Source of the DNA: Serinus canaria
Lineage: Eukaryota; Chordata; Aves; Passeriformes; Fringillidae
Length of the DNA: 64,000 bases
Direction of reading: 5' to 3'
Assembly: GCF_022539315.1 (NCBI RefSeq)
Contig: NC_066314.1
Span: 47,553,180 to 47,617,179 of the forward strand
The notes below the pieces were generated by a model. It saw only the letters and a program-made list of their open reading frames with translations. It did no database searches and had not been told where the DNA came from. Positions 23,276 through 33,352 of the stretch are shown one piece after another. The position numbers were made by a program, and so were the translations under genes. Position 1 is the first letter of the stretch, and the number at the start of each line of letters is the position of its first letter.

Positions 23276-24599
23276 GTTTTCTTCCCCATGTATCTCTCGT
23301 TGACGATTTTTTTTTTTTAATTTATTTTGTTTTGGTTTTGGATGTGGTTGTTTTTTTTCCCTTGCTCTGTAGGCTCAGAGTAGCACGGGGGTGAATGGGG
23401 AGGGGGCCTGCCATTCCCCGTGATATGTGGGTGCATCAGGAGGGAGAAGGGCAAGGCCTCAGGGTCACATTCTCAAGGGCTGTGAGATATGATTTCTTCT
23501 TTAATTTCTTGGGGTTTTTTTAGGGGGGGTGGTTTGGTGATTGTTGTTTTTTTAACTGACAGCTGCACAATAGCAATGTGGGTGCACCAGCAAACAGCAA
23601 CCTAAAAAATATTTTTAAAAATAAAAATTAAAAAAAGGGGAGGAGGAAAATGGGGGGGGGAAGTGGGGGGTTAGCTTGCCCCTCCCTTCTTTGGTAATTT
23701 TTTTTCCCCTGTGTCAAATTTATTGTTCACTTGAGATTTTGGACAAAGACGGGGGCAGTGGGTGGGCTGCTTTGAGTTTTGTGATATAATATGACTGGAG
23801 CAAGAGAGTAAAGCGCAGACAATTAAGGATCAGCGCGAGGGCTTTGCTCATTCAGTCTGTTGAGGAAGCCGTCATTTTGTGTTAGTGTGCGTGTCTGGAG
23901 GAGGAAGGATAGTGGAGAGTGACAGTGGAAGGATGCCTAATGTTGTGGTGTATTTGTACTTGCTAAGTGCCTGCTCCAGGAAAGGAGGGCTTCAAAAGAA
24001 AGGGATGAGCGAAAGGGGGTCCTTCTGAATTTTGCCCTTTGGTGAAGCCACTTCGGACTGGATTCTCACTACTGGGAATGTGATGTTTTGTTGCCTCCGT
24101 GAAAGGGGAGGGCTGAGAAACGAAAAGGGCAGGTGTCAGGCAGGCTCCCTGCTGCCACCGCTCTGCCTACGCATCTCACCGCGATCACCCCGATGACCGG
24201 TGGCTTCTCTGCTGCTCTGATTCGTGAAGCTCCTGTGAAAAGCACCACGTCCCGACTGTCTGCAGGGCCAGGCTCCTCTCAGGTCCCGGGTCACTTGGGT
24301 CCTGCTGCTGCACTTCACTCCTAAAGACCCAGAGCACCTCCTGCCTTTGTAGTTATTTATTTCTTTATTTCAACTACTGGACCCTGGCTGTCCTCTGCCA
24401 ATATGTTTCAAGGCTGATGAATAGCACCCCCTGCAGTTATAGAGCTGATCTTTTGTAGCACAGATGTATAATTAATTGTGCAGCACTTTTTCAGTCTGAA
24501 CAGGCAAGTGGATTCTTGGAAGACACCCATGTGCTGCCACCTGCTTCTCAGAACCCCAGCTCTACTGCCCTTGGGGAAGGGACCTGTTGGCCGCAGCTT
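23276..24599. other. Non-coding stretch, possibly transcribed
   Basis: Low-complexity G- and A-rich sequence at 23500-23720 is followed by unique sequence. The segment GCCGTCATTTTGTG near 23870 resembles a YY1-type site found near many start sites. No coding region or strong splice donor is visible. Confidence 0.45.
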
Positions 24600-24865
24600 A
24601 AGAGCCTCTGTCCTAGTGGAGTGATGTGAAACAGGATTTGAATCCAGGTCTTTGGTGTAAAAGCCACAACCTCAAACCCAAAGTGCTGCTGCACCCCAAG
24701 ACTCCTCTCCTCTGCCTCTGCTCCAACGTGAAAGAACTTTTAGGCATTTTTGCATCTCTGTTCCATCACAATGGTGATGTTTAGGGATTTTTTTTCCTTC
24801 CTTTTTTTCTCTCAGAGGGAAGTAAGGATTTATAAGTTTGTAAAGCACTTTGAAGATAAAAATCA
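24600..24865 (+). repeat. Ancient SINE fragment, MIR1/CORE-like
   Basis: GTGAAACAGGATTTGAATCC at about 24626-24645, continuing into CAGGTCTTTGG, resembles the 'gggattcgaacccaggtct' portion of MIR/CORE SINEs. About 200 bases later, TTTGTAAAGCACTTTGAAGAT (near 24836-24856) resembles the conserved 3' tail of amniote CORE-SINEs. The middle is diverged or interrupted by a T-rich insertion. Because the family is recognised from memory, the exact subfamily is uncertain. The GGATTTGAATCC box also explains why a tRNA search might give a false hit. Confidence 0.4.
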
Positions 24866-27800
24866 TTGTCTGTGCAGAGTACTGTCTCTTGGCTTGTCTG
24901 AGTCACTACCTAGCTTGCCTGGGAAATGAAACCTAGAATCCTTCGACAGGCTGCTTGGAGAATTAAGTCAAAAGAACCATTGAGGCATCCTCCTTTGGAC
25001 CTCTGGCCCTAGGGAGAGTAGAAGTGGGGGACTGGACACTGCGTGTGAGTCTTGGAGGTGGGGGGTGATGAGTGAAATGCACCCTGCAAAACTGTGGGCA
25101 GAGGACATTGGGAATGTGATTTAGCTAAGATTAGGTACAGAAGAGATTTTAAGCCTCATTATTTTGTCTGGGTATGGCAAGATTATCCCCTACGGGGCCT
25201 TCCTCAGTTCTTTATCTACACCTGCTTTTAAAAGAGCAGCAAGCAGTGGAGAAAACCCTTTCCTTTGATTTTCTTTTCAGAGGACATCTGTCACCCAGGA
25301 CTGTAACTGTAGGTGTTCAGGTCAGGGGGAGATGTGCATCACTTCAGCCCCATGCTAGGACATGAAAGGATTAAATCTCTTTCCTAAGCAAAGTGGAAGG
25401 TCCTCAGGTGTCTTCTCTCAGGCTCAAAGATTGCAGTGGGAGAAGGAAGCAGGATCCAGCTGGGTAAGAGACCTCATCAAGAAGATAAAAGCATTTAGGG
25501 TAAAGGACAGTCTGTCTCCCTGAGTAGGGGAAGTAATCAGTGAGGATGTGCAAGGGTCTCTCAAAAAGCCTTAGGCAGGCAATGTGTGTATCAGAAAAGA
25601 ATTTCTAGGCAGTGGTGTAGGGACATGAGCTGAAAGCGTTAATTAGTTCCCCCTGCTTCTGTTAATATATTCCCTTTCTTGTAACCACAACTGCTTTTTG
25701 TCTTTCTTTCCTGTGTGTTTTTTTTTTTTTTTTTAAACTTGTGTCCCAATGAAAAGGACTGTTAAGGAAATCCCCTACTTATCACCTGAGGCTAGCTGCT
25801 AACTTACTGTTTCCCGAGAAGAGATAATGCTAGCTGATTATAAATAGGCTGACTGCCCTTTTTCATCAATATTAGGAGTAAGCCGAAACCTTGATCTTTA
25901 GCCTGTGGAATGAATCACACTGCAAGAGTTGTTACTTTTGGAGAAGAGTAGTCATTTCTTCTCTCACATTATGCTCCCTGCTGTGAAAAGGCTTGGCCCT
26001 GATGAGGGGATCCTTGAGCTGGGGGTGGGTACCCCAGGGTCTGTGAAATTTCACCCTGGTGAAATGGTTCCTCTCCACCGCCTAATGCTGCTGCTTCTCA
26101 TTGAAAGTGTCAGTGCTGAGATAGCTTGTTTCTTATTTGGAAGTTTGGGCTATTTCCTAAACTTGCTAAAACCAGTGGAGACTTACTGAGTTGGTAGGTG
26201 GACATGAACTGTGCTTGCTGAGGTCTCTGTTCTTGCTTCGGCTGTTCTAAGAAGTGCTGGTCTTATTTTCAGAGCCCTAATGGAACTGACAGTATTTTGT
26301 TTAGGTCTAATTACTCACAGCACATTTACAGAAGTTAAATAGGAGACCTTCAGCCCTAATCATCTCTCAGGACAAATGTGAGTGCCAGCAGGATTCCCAT
26401 CTGCAGAAGATAATTTCAAGAGGAATGATGAGAGCCATCATATGTAAGCAGAGGTTTTGTTAGTTTAAACCTGAATTTAAGTGGGCAACTGTAAGAATTC
26501 CTCAAATCTTGAAACAAAACCAAGTTACTTAAGATTTTACTACGAGGCTTGGACTCTCTAAAGATAGATTTGTCCAGCCTTTAAAAATTAAAGACTCATT
26601 TTCTTAACTGAGGACAGTTGTGTCTTTGTGTTTATTATCTAATAGCTTTTAAAGCATTTTCATCACTTGGGTTAGGTAATGTGAATGAAAATATGCTACT
26701 TTTCCCCATCCCCAAATGTGTCAGTAGTGTTCATAAATAGTGGAATAGGTTGTGTTCAAAGTTGTAAGTTCTATATGTTCTCATGTGCCCTATCCTGATT
26801 TGGATTTGAGTGCAACTTTAAAGTAATGCAGGGCACTAAGATAGGACATTAATAACTTCTGAAATGTAGAATTAGAGTGTTTGAGCATTGAATAAACTTA
26901 AATGAGTCTCGAGGTACAAAGTAATTAAAATGGTTGTGTTTGAAGTAGGTTTTTTCCCTTCATGTTCTGTTAGCAAGAGGAGATATGTAAGTAAACTGTG
27001 GTGGAACTTTAAAAATATTTTCAATAAACCAATCTCTCAGATCAATCAGGACCAGAGAACATCACTGTACCTAACAAAAAAAAAAAAAAAAAAAGCCCAG
27101 AAGTTGATTTCTATGACAAGAAGTTAATGAGATTTCCTGCAATGTCTATCTTTAGTGGACCCTTAGGTTTCTACTTCCCAATATAAGTACAGACTTCCTA
27201 CCAGATGAATGTAGAAGACTCTTGGTTTTGGTCCAGTCTGATGCTTTCTGCGTTGGCCTCTTGCTGCTGCAAGTTCTTCTTATGTGCTGTTTCATGTGCC
27301 TGCAATTCTGGAGCGTGGTAGCAGCAAGGTGACTGGAAGAACTAAAGCTGTTCCTTCAGGGACCTTTTTTTTTCTCTCCTGTTGGAACAGCTGAGATTCA
27401 ACAGCTATTGCATACATCAGGGAGGAAGCCAACAGGGAGCAAAGTAAGAATCAAAACCTTAGTTGCATCTAAAATTTGGAACTATATGTCATGGGGATTT
27501 GTGCTTGTTAAGCCTAGAAATTCCCACTTCCCCATAGGCAGAAAAAGCCACCCCAGCAAATGAAACCTCTGTAAAGGGCTAGCAGAACTAAGAGAGAAAA
27601 AAAATCCCTTTCTGTAAAACATGTTCAGGCAAGGCAGAGTTGGTTTTATGTAAGATAATTTAAAAAGACAAGTTCTAATATTTGAATTTCTACTTTTATT
27701 TAGATATGCTTAGCAATTCAGATAATGAAGATTTATTGATGGACTTTTCTGCCTTGTTGGAGACAGTCTTGCTGGAGAATCACATTTGTATGGCTTTCTG

Positions 27801-29879
27801 TTTTAATTTCCACCTTTATTACTCTGGGCATCTGCATGGAAATTTGATTGGCTTTTCCTTAAAAGTTCAGCTTCTGTTGTTTCTCGCTTTTTCTGCTGGA
27901 CTCACATTCTTTTGTCTGCAGCATCACATCACTTTCACAGCAGCTAATTCTATTCTGCCAGAAGCAGCTTTTTGGCAGGAAGCAAAAGGAAGAAGCAGAA
28001 GAAGCAGAGGAGGTCTTAAGGTACAAAGATCTTATTTTCATGAATCAGCTCTTTGTAATGGGAAGATGAAAAGGCAGAAGTGTTGCAGTGTTTTAATTTT
28101 CTTCTCCTGCTATGATTCACACTACCTACCTTCAGCTGCTTTATCATTCTCCTTCCTTTGAGATGCTCCAAAGTCTTTCAATCCATGTTCTGTTGCAGGA
28201 AGGGGCTGTAGGACTTAACAATATTGCTTATGGAGACATTCCCAGTGTCTGGAGGAGAGCACCTTCCAAGTGATGCACCTAAGACACGACCATCAGTAGG
28301 CTGAAAAGTCTGTGCTTGTCAAAAATATTTTCCAGCAAGCACAGATCCTTTGATAGTCTTAAGGGGAAAAGTTAAATATCAGTGAATTAATGAGAGGAGA
28401 GCACTCTCTGTCTTTGCTGCAGTTCATTGGGAGATGTCTGATACTGCTTCTCCCTTGTGTAGGTTCAGATGTAACACTTTTTATCCGAAGTTAAGTTTAA
28501 AAAAAAAATAGGAGGAAGGTATGGGGAATCCTGGGGCTGGGGAGGAAGAGAGGTAGGAAATGTTAATGATTGTAGCCATGCTGATGTCTTTCTTGGAGAA
28601 GGAGAAACTGAGCTGCCCTTGCTTTACACTTGCTTAAAGATGTAGCTGTCCCACGGTGAATATAAGTTTCAGTCCCCAGTTGCGTGACCTGTAGGTACCC
28701 AATCTTGCTGTCATGTTTTGTATTATCTATCTTCGAGGTAATCACTAATGCCCATTCCCATAGCATCTAAGAGCCTCTAGATGAAAGCTGTAAAAGTGCA
28801 GTGGTGAGCCTGTGCATAACATGAAATTGTGTAACAGGGGAATAGATTAGGATAAGGGTAATACTTTGAGAGGATGGGGGCCATGTCTGTGAGAAATCTG
28901 TGTGCCTGACTCCGTGGAGGCTTCACCTGCCTAGTGCTGCATCAACAGTGAAACCTTTTGTAAAGAAGAAATCTCTCAGAGGACCCCACCAGCTGCATTC
29001 AGAGATCATGTTTGCTCTAACAAACACTGGGGTGCTCGGAGCCTTTCCAGCCTATGTTACCTGCAAATTTGTACTCATTCCCCAGCCTGCATCACTTACT
29101 GTCCTTCCCCCCTTCCAGGCAGAGGGAGCTCAGAGGTAGTTGAGGTCAGGAATGGTGTCATCCTTCTGTTCCCCCTCCAAGCTGCTAATGTATGCTTCTG
29201 GAGAGCCACACGAACTGAGTAATTACTGAATTACGGCTAGATCAGAAGTGGTGACCTCAAAGACAGAAGGAGACTCTCCATCTCCATTTGTCAGTCCCCC
29301 TGGGGTCAGAGGGACAATTTTTCGCTGGGATCTGTGAGGGGGGGAAAGGGAAGTGCAAGGTAAGGCTTACATTAAGGCATAACAGGGGAAAATGTTTGCT
29401 TTAGCCATAGCAGCGTTCATGTGCAGTAAGATGCAGCATTGCTTGCGCGTGTGTAATGACAGCAGCACTGCTGGGAGCAGTGGTACTAACCCAGAGGGCT
29501 ACTCAGGGGACTTTATTTTGCTCAGAATTGCCCACCCATCATAGAGGAGGGTGCCAAGTTTTGAGGCCATTTTACTGCCTTATTTGTGCCTCTATCCTCA
29601 AAAGCATTTTGATTAGGGGATGGCAGGGAGGATTTCAGGGAGGATGTAGGTAGGATTTGGAAAGTTTGTACCATGGTGGCTCTGGACAATTATGGCTGAG
29701 CTGATTTTCTTACACTAAAAGCAGAGACTTCAATCTTTCTTATGACTGTGATGTAGCACATCTGCTGAATTTATAGCACTTACTCTTGGATGATGGAATG
29801 TATTTGCTGGAAATTTACATTCAAACCTGTTTAGTTTGTTGTGTGGATTGTAAAATTGATTCTTTACATGCTTTTGATG
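24866..29879. other. Non-coding stretch, no gene seen
   Basis: No supported gene. A 159-codon plus-strand frame at 27682-28161 is hydrophobic in places but shows no recognisable domain or upstream promoter. Poly-T (about 25719-25736) and poly-A (27076-27094) tracts are present. Confidence 0.55.
27023..27094 (+). repeat. AATAAA followed by poly-A tract, possible retroposon tail
   Basis: AATAAA (27023-27028) lies 47 bases before a run of 19 A (27076-27094). A polyadenylation signal followed by an A-tract is what a processed retrocopy would leave, but the signal is further from the tail than the usual 10-30 bases. No recognisable gene or SINE sequence is seen upstream. Confidence 0.35.
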
Positions 29880-30015
29880 GGTTTGGTTTTCTTTGTTTTG
29901 TTTTGGTTTTGGGTTGGGGTTTGTTTTTTTTTTGGTTTTTTTTTTTTTTTTGTTTGGTTTGGGATTTTTTGTTTTGTTTTGTTCTTTTGGTTTGGTTTGG
30001 TTTGGTTTTTTTGTA
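29880..30015. repeat. T/G-rich low-complexity tract, longest of its class
   Basis: About 135 bases consist almost wholly of T and G, with TTTTG and GGTTT units and a T run of about 16. Frames across it read as phenylalanine/tryptophan-rich or lysine/asparagine-rich peptides and are not genes. Confidence 0.9.
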
Positions 30016-32429
30016 ACCATTTTTGGCCTTAAATCCCTGGGGTTTTTTCTTCTTTTCAGAATTGAAGGATGAGAGCATATAGATGCAACTGAGGATTTTA
30101 CCCTGAAGTAAAAAGTCTTGCAGGGATGTTAGATTTCCATCCTGATGGTGTGTTTGGGATTGTAGCCCTAGTAGCATGATGGGGTTATTTTCGTCATTAG
30201 CCCTAGAAATGTTTTATATATAACAAATTTTTTTGTGTAACTGACAGTGGTCAAGTAGGTAGATGTCCCTGAATGGCCAAGTCAGAAGGTTGAATTTCTT
30301 TCTTCTGGAAAGAACATGAAATGTTCAGTGGCAAAGGAGAACTTGGCAATATGAACAAGGTGTACTAATGACAGTGGTTTTTCATTAGGAGTCTGCAGAC
30401 AGCCAAAAATTAGTTTCTGAGAGAATTAAATTATCCATTAAGCTCAGTGGGGTTGTACGTTGAAGCCTGATATATTGCTTGGAGAGCTGCAAAGGATATG
30501 GCGTCTCTACTTGTGTGATATTTAACTAATACACTTTTGATAATTTTGTTTACATTCTGCACTTAAATTGACCCTGTGTATTACCAGTGATGCCTGCTGT
30601 AGTGCAACAGCTGACGATGGTGTGACAATTGCCTGCATTTATAGCATCTTTTAAAACTTCAGTTCATCCTTCAAAATCAGCCATATCGTTTCCAAGCTTT
30701 TAAATATTTTAAAAAGCAACTCCTGTTGTATTTCCCTTGTAACACCTACAAAGTAGTCATAACAGAGATGGGAAATGCTGTTCTGCAGCAGACTAGAGAT
30801 CCAGATATTTAACTCTGTGAACTCACCTATTTTTGGTCCTTTGAGAAATGTTTGATTCGGGAATGGTTGCTGTCCTTGTATTTTTATATGCATTTTTGAG
30901 CATTTTACAAAACTTCTGCTATTTATGCTGCAACTTCATTTTAGACATTAGGTAAAAAATACCTTGTTATAACAAGCTTATCTACATAAGGCATGCTGTC
31001 ATGTTTTTTTATATACCAAAGGGTTTTACCTTAAGGTAAGTTTAGGTTTAGCTTTAGTTAGAGTACTCTAAGCACTCCTACCTTATAAATCTACATAAAG
31101 GATTGACCTCAATTGATGCTTCACTTCAAAATCAGAAAACAGATAATGGAAAACCAAATTATAAAAATCTTATCGAGTTCCCCCACCCCATTACAGCTTT
31201 TATCACAGTCCTGGATCCCCAGGGGGAATGCTGCTCTAACCAAGCTCTTAGCATGCCGTGGCAGTCAACAAGATTAAGGCTGTTTCTGACGAGAGCAACC
31301 TCGCGGTTTGTCAGGGTGAACGTGCTGCCGGAGCCTCTTGTCCAGGCGGAGGAACGATGACCTCCACGTTGTGTGAGCGAGGCAGCGTGCCTGAAACACC
31401 ACCTGTGAGTGAACAGCCAGTGCCCAGGAGAGCAGGGCCTACAGTGCTGCGAGAGCTTGCAGTGAGGCAGCGCCTGTGTGCTCCAGCTGCAATTTCAGGG
31501 AGATGATGCAGAGCGCATCGCAATATTCTCATCTCAGGGAGGCAAGGCATAGATCACAGCAGTAGACTCGCCTCAGAAAGGAGCCAGTGCCTCTCAAGTT
31601 CCAAGATGAGTGAGCAGAGCAGCAGGCAAGTCTTTCCTAGATACTCCAGGTGCACGATTGCCTGACCAGCAGCTGGGGAGTCCCTAACACCCACAAATTG
31701 TTAACTTGAAAGACAAATAGTAGAAGCACATGTAATCGTTGTCTGCTCTGATTGTTTTCCCCAGACTACTGGCATCATTTTAGGCTTATCTAGACGGAAT
31801 TTCAGCCAGCCTCCAAATTATTTTTGACAGATAATGCATGGTATGAGATGTGGTGGTTTGTATTTATTTTTCATAAAAAGCGAGTCACCTGTGGAGGAGC
31901 CATCAGTGAAGTTGTCAACTGGCTGTGTTTACAACACAGTCCTTCTCAGCAGTTCATTGCCTTTTGGAAGAGCTCTGAGCAGAGGCCTACTCTCGGAATA
32001 CAGCTTGCTGAGGATCTGAGAAACAAAGCTTGGGAAACAGGGCAGTTATTGAAAGTGTCATATCTGCTCAGTAAAGTTCCTGGCAAAGCAAGTATTAAAT
32101 GCTGCTTGAGCTTTCTCTGCCCAGCACTTAAGAGCTTCGCAGACTGCCAGCCCTACTGCGTTTTCATGTTCTGAGTGGCAGATGGAGGAAACTGTAATGT
32201 CATATAGAGCTTCCTTTGCTGGCATACGGGCTTAAATGAAGGAGGTGATGATTTGACAGGCACTGCATCCTTGCTTTACTGCTGCCACATCCACAGCCTC
32301 CTTGCCCTCTCGCTCTCAAACCCAAAACCTCGTGAATTATCTCTCCAGCATAGAAGTGCAAATAGACACCACGGACTCCCAAATGCAAAGCCAGTGGGGA
32401 CTCGGAGGGCTGGCAGTGCCACTTCTGAT
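30016..32429. other. Non-coding stretch upstream of the main CpG island
   Basis: No gene recognised. The part at about 31190-31560 is richer in GC and CpG than its surroundings and contains a CCT|GTGAGT donor-like site near 31403. It could hold a regulatory element or minor exon, but support is weak. Confidence 0.5.
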
Positions 32430-33174
32430 GGCCCTGGAGGCTCTGGCGGGCGGGCGGGCTGCGGGGGCAAGAGAGCCCGGGCACCGCCGCCTCCATGTTG
32501 TTTCCTGAGATCCCCGCGCCTCCGCTGAGGCACCTCCGATTCGGGGCCCGCCCAGCCCCGCCGTACGGTGCGACTGCCGCCTCGGGGTGTGCTCCAGGGC
32601 TCCGGGCTCGGCCGTCGCTGTACGCGCTGCGCCGGAGACAAGTGGGCAAACGGAGCAAAGCCGGTTCTTAAAATGAGCTGGGGGAGGGGGAGGGTGGCGG
32701 GGGGAGGGGGGGGGGGCGTTGAGAGGGGAGGTATTGATTTACGAGGAGAGGGAGACGTGAGCTGCCCCGGTGCCTGCCCCGCGGGGCGGAGGGCGGCGCG
32801 GAGCCCCGGCCGGCAATCCCAGGGCTCTCCGCAGGGGCGGGGCGGGGTAGCACGCGCACCGGGCGCGCCTCGCCCACGTGCTCCGAGCGCGCGGGACGTG
32901 TTGGGGGGGGGGGGGGGGGGAGGGGGGGGCGGCTCCTTTAAGCGGGCGCGCGTGGTGGTGGGAGGGGCGGTGGCTCCCTCACGCGCCCCCCCACCTCCGC
33001 GCGCGCGCGGAGGCACGTCCCTGCACGCAGGGGCGCGCGCGCACGCGCTCCCCCTCCTCTCCATCCTTCGCTCTCCCGGCCGGGACCCGCCGCCTCGCGC
33101 CGCCGTTCCCGCTGGTGCGCGCGCTGGCTCCACCACCGCCCGCCGCCATTGGCTGCCGGGGGTCAGGTGACCCC

Positions 33175-33352
33175 GTGTTATTTCCTGTGTGTGTGTGTGA
33201 GGTGTGAGTGAGGGGAGGAGGATGGAACCGGACGCCCCCGCGTCCCCGCCCGCCCCCCGGCCCCGCCGCCCGGGCTGCTGAGCCACCCCCGCCCCGCCCG
33301 CCCCGCCTGCAGCGGCGGAGGGCGCCGGGCACGGCGGGGGGGGGGGTCTCAG
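33175..33352 (+). other. TCF20: Putative non-coding first exon of TCF20 (start uncertain)
   Basis: The 3' end is set by the donor CAG|GTAAGG, whose GT is at 33353-33354. The 5' end is a guess based on the CCAAT box at 33146-33152 and a short GT repeat at 33187-33199; true starts are probably dispersed. The exon is GC-rich and carries one upstream open frame (33222-33281). Splicing to the acceptor at 51785/51786 would leave a 5' leader of roughly 200 bases before the TCF20 start codon. Confidence 0.45.
33222..33281 (+). other. Upstream open reading frame in the putative TCF20 leader
   Basis: ATG at 33222 has a strong context (A at -3, G at +4). It opens a 19-codon frame reading MEPDAPASPPAPRPRRPGC, with TGA at 33279-33281, entirely inside the putative first exon. 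If transcription starts upstream of 33222, ribosomes would meet this frame first and have to re-initiate at the TCF20 start. That would lower or regulate translation. The peptide itself is proline-rich and probably has no function of its own. Confidence 0.4.

Noticed and set aside
24626..24645. tRNA-like B-box GGATTTGAATCC
   Set aside because: No A-box, acceptor stem or cloverleaf fits around it. It is better explained as the tRNA-derived part of an old SINE.
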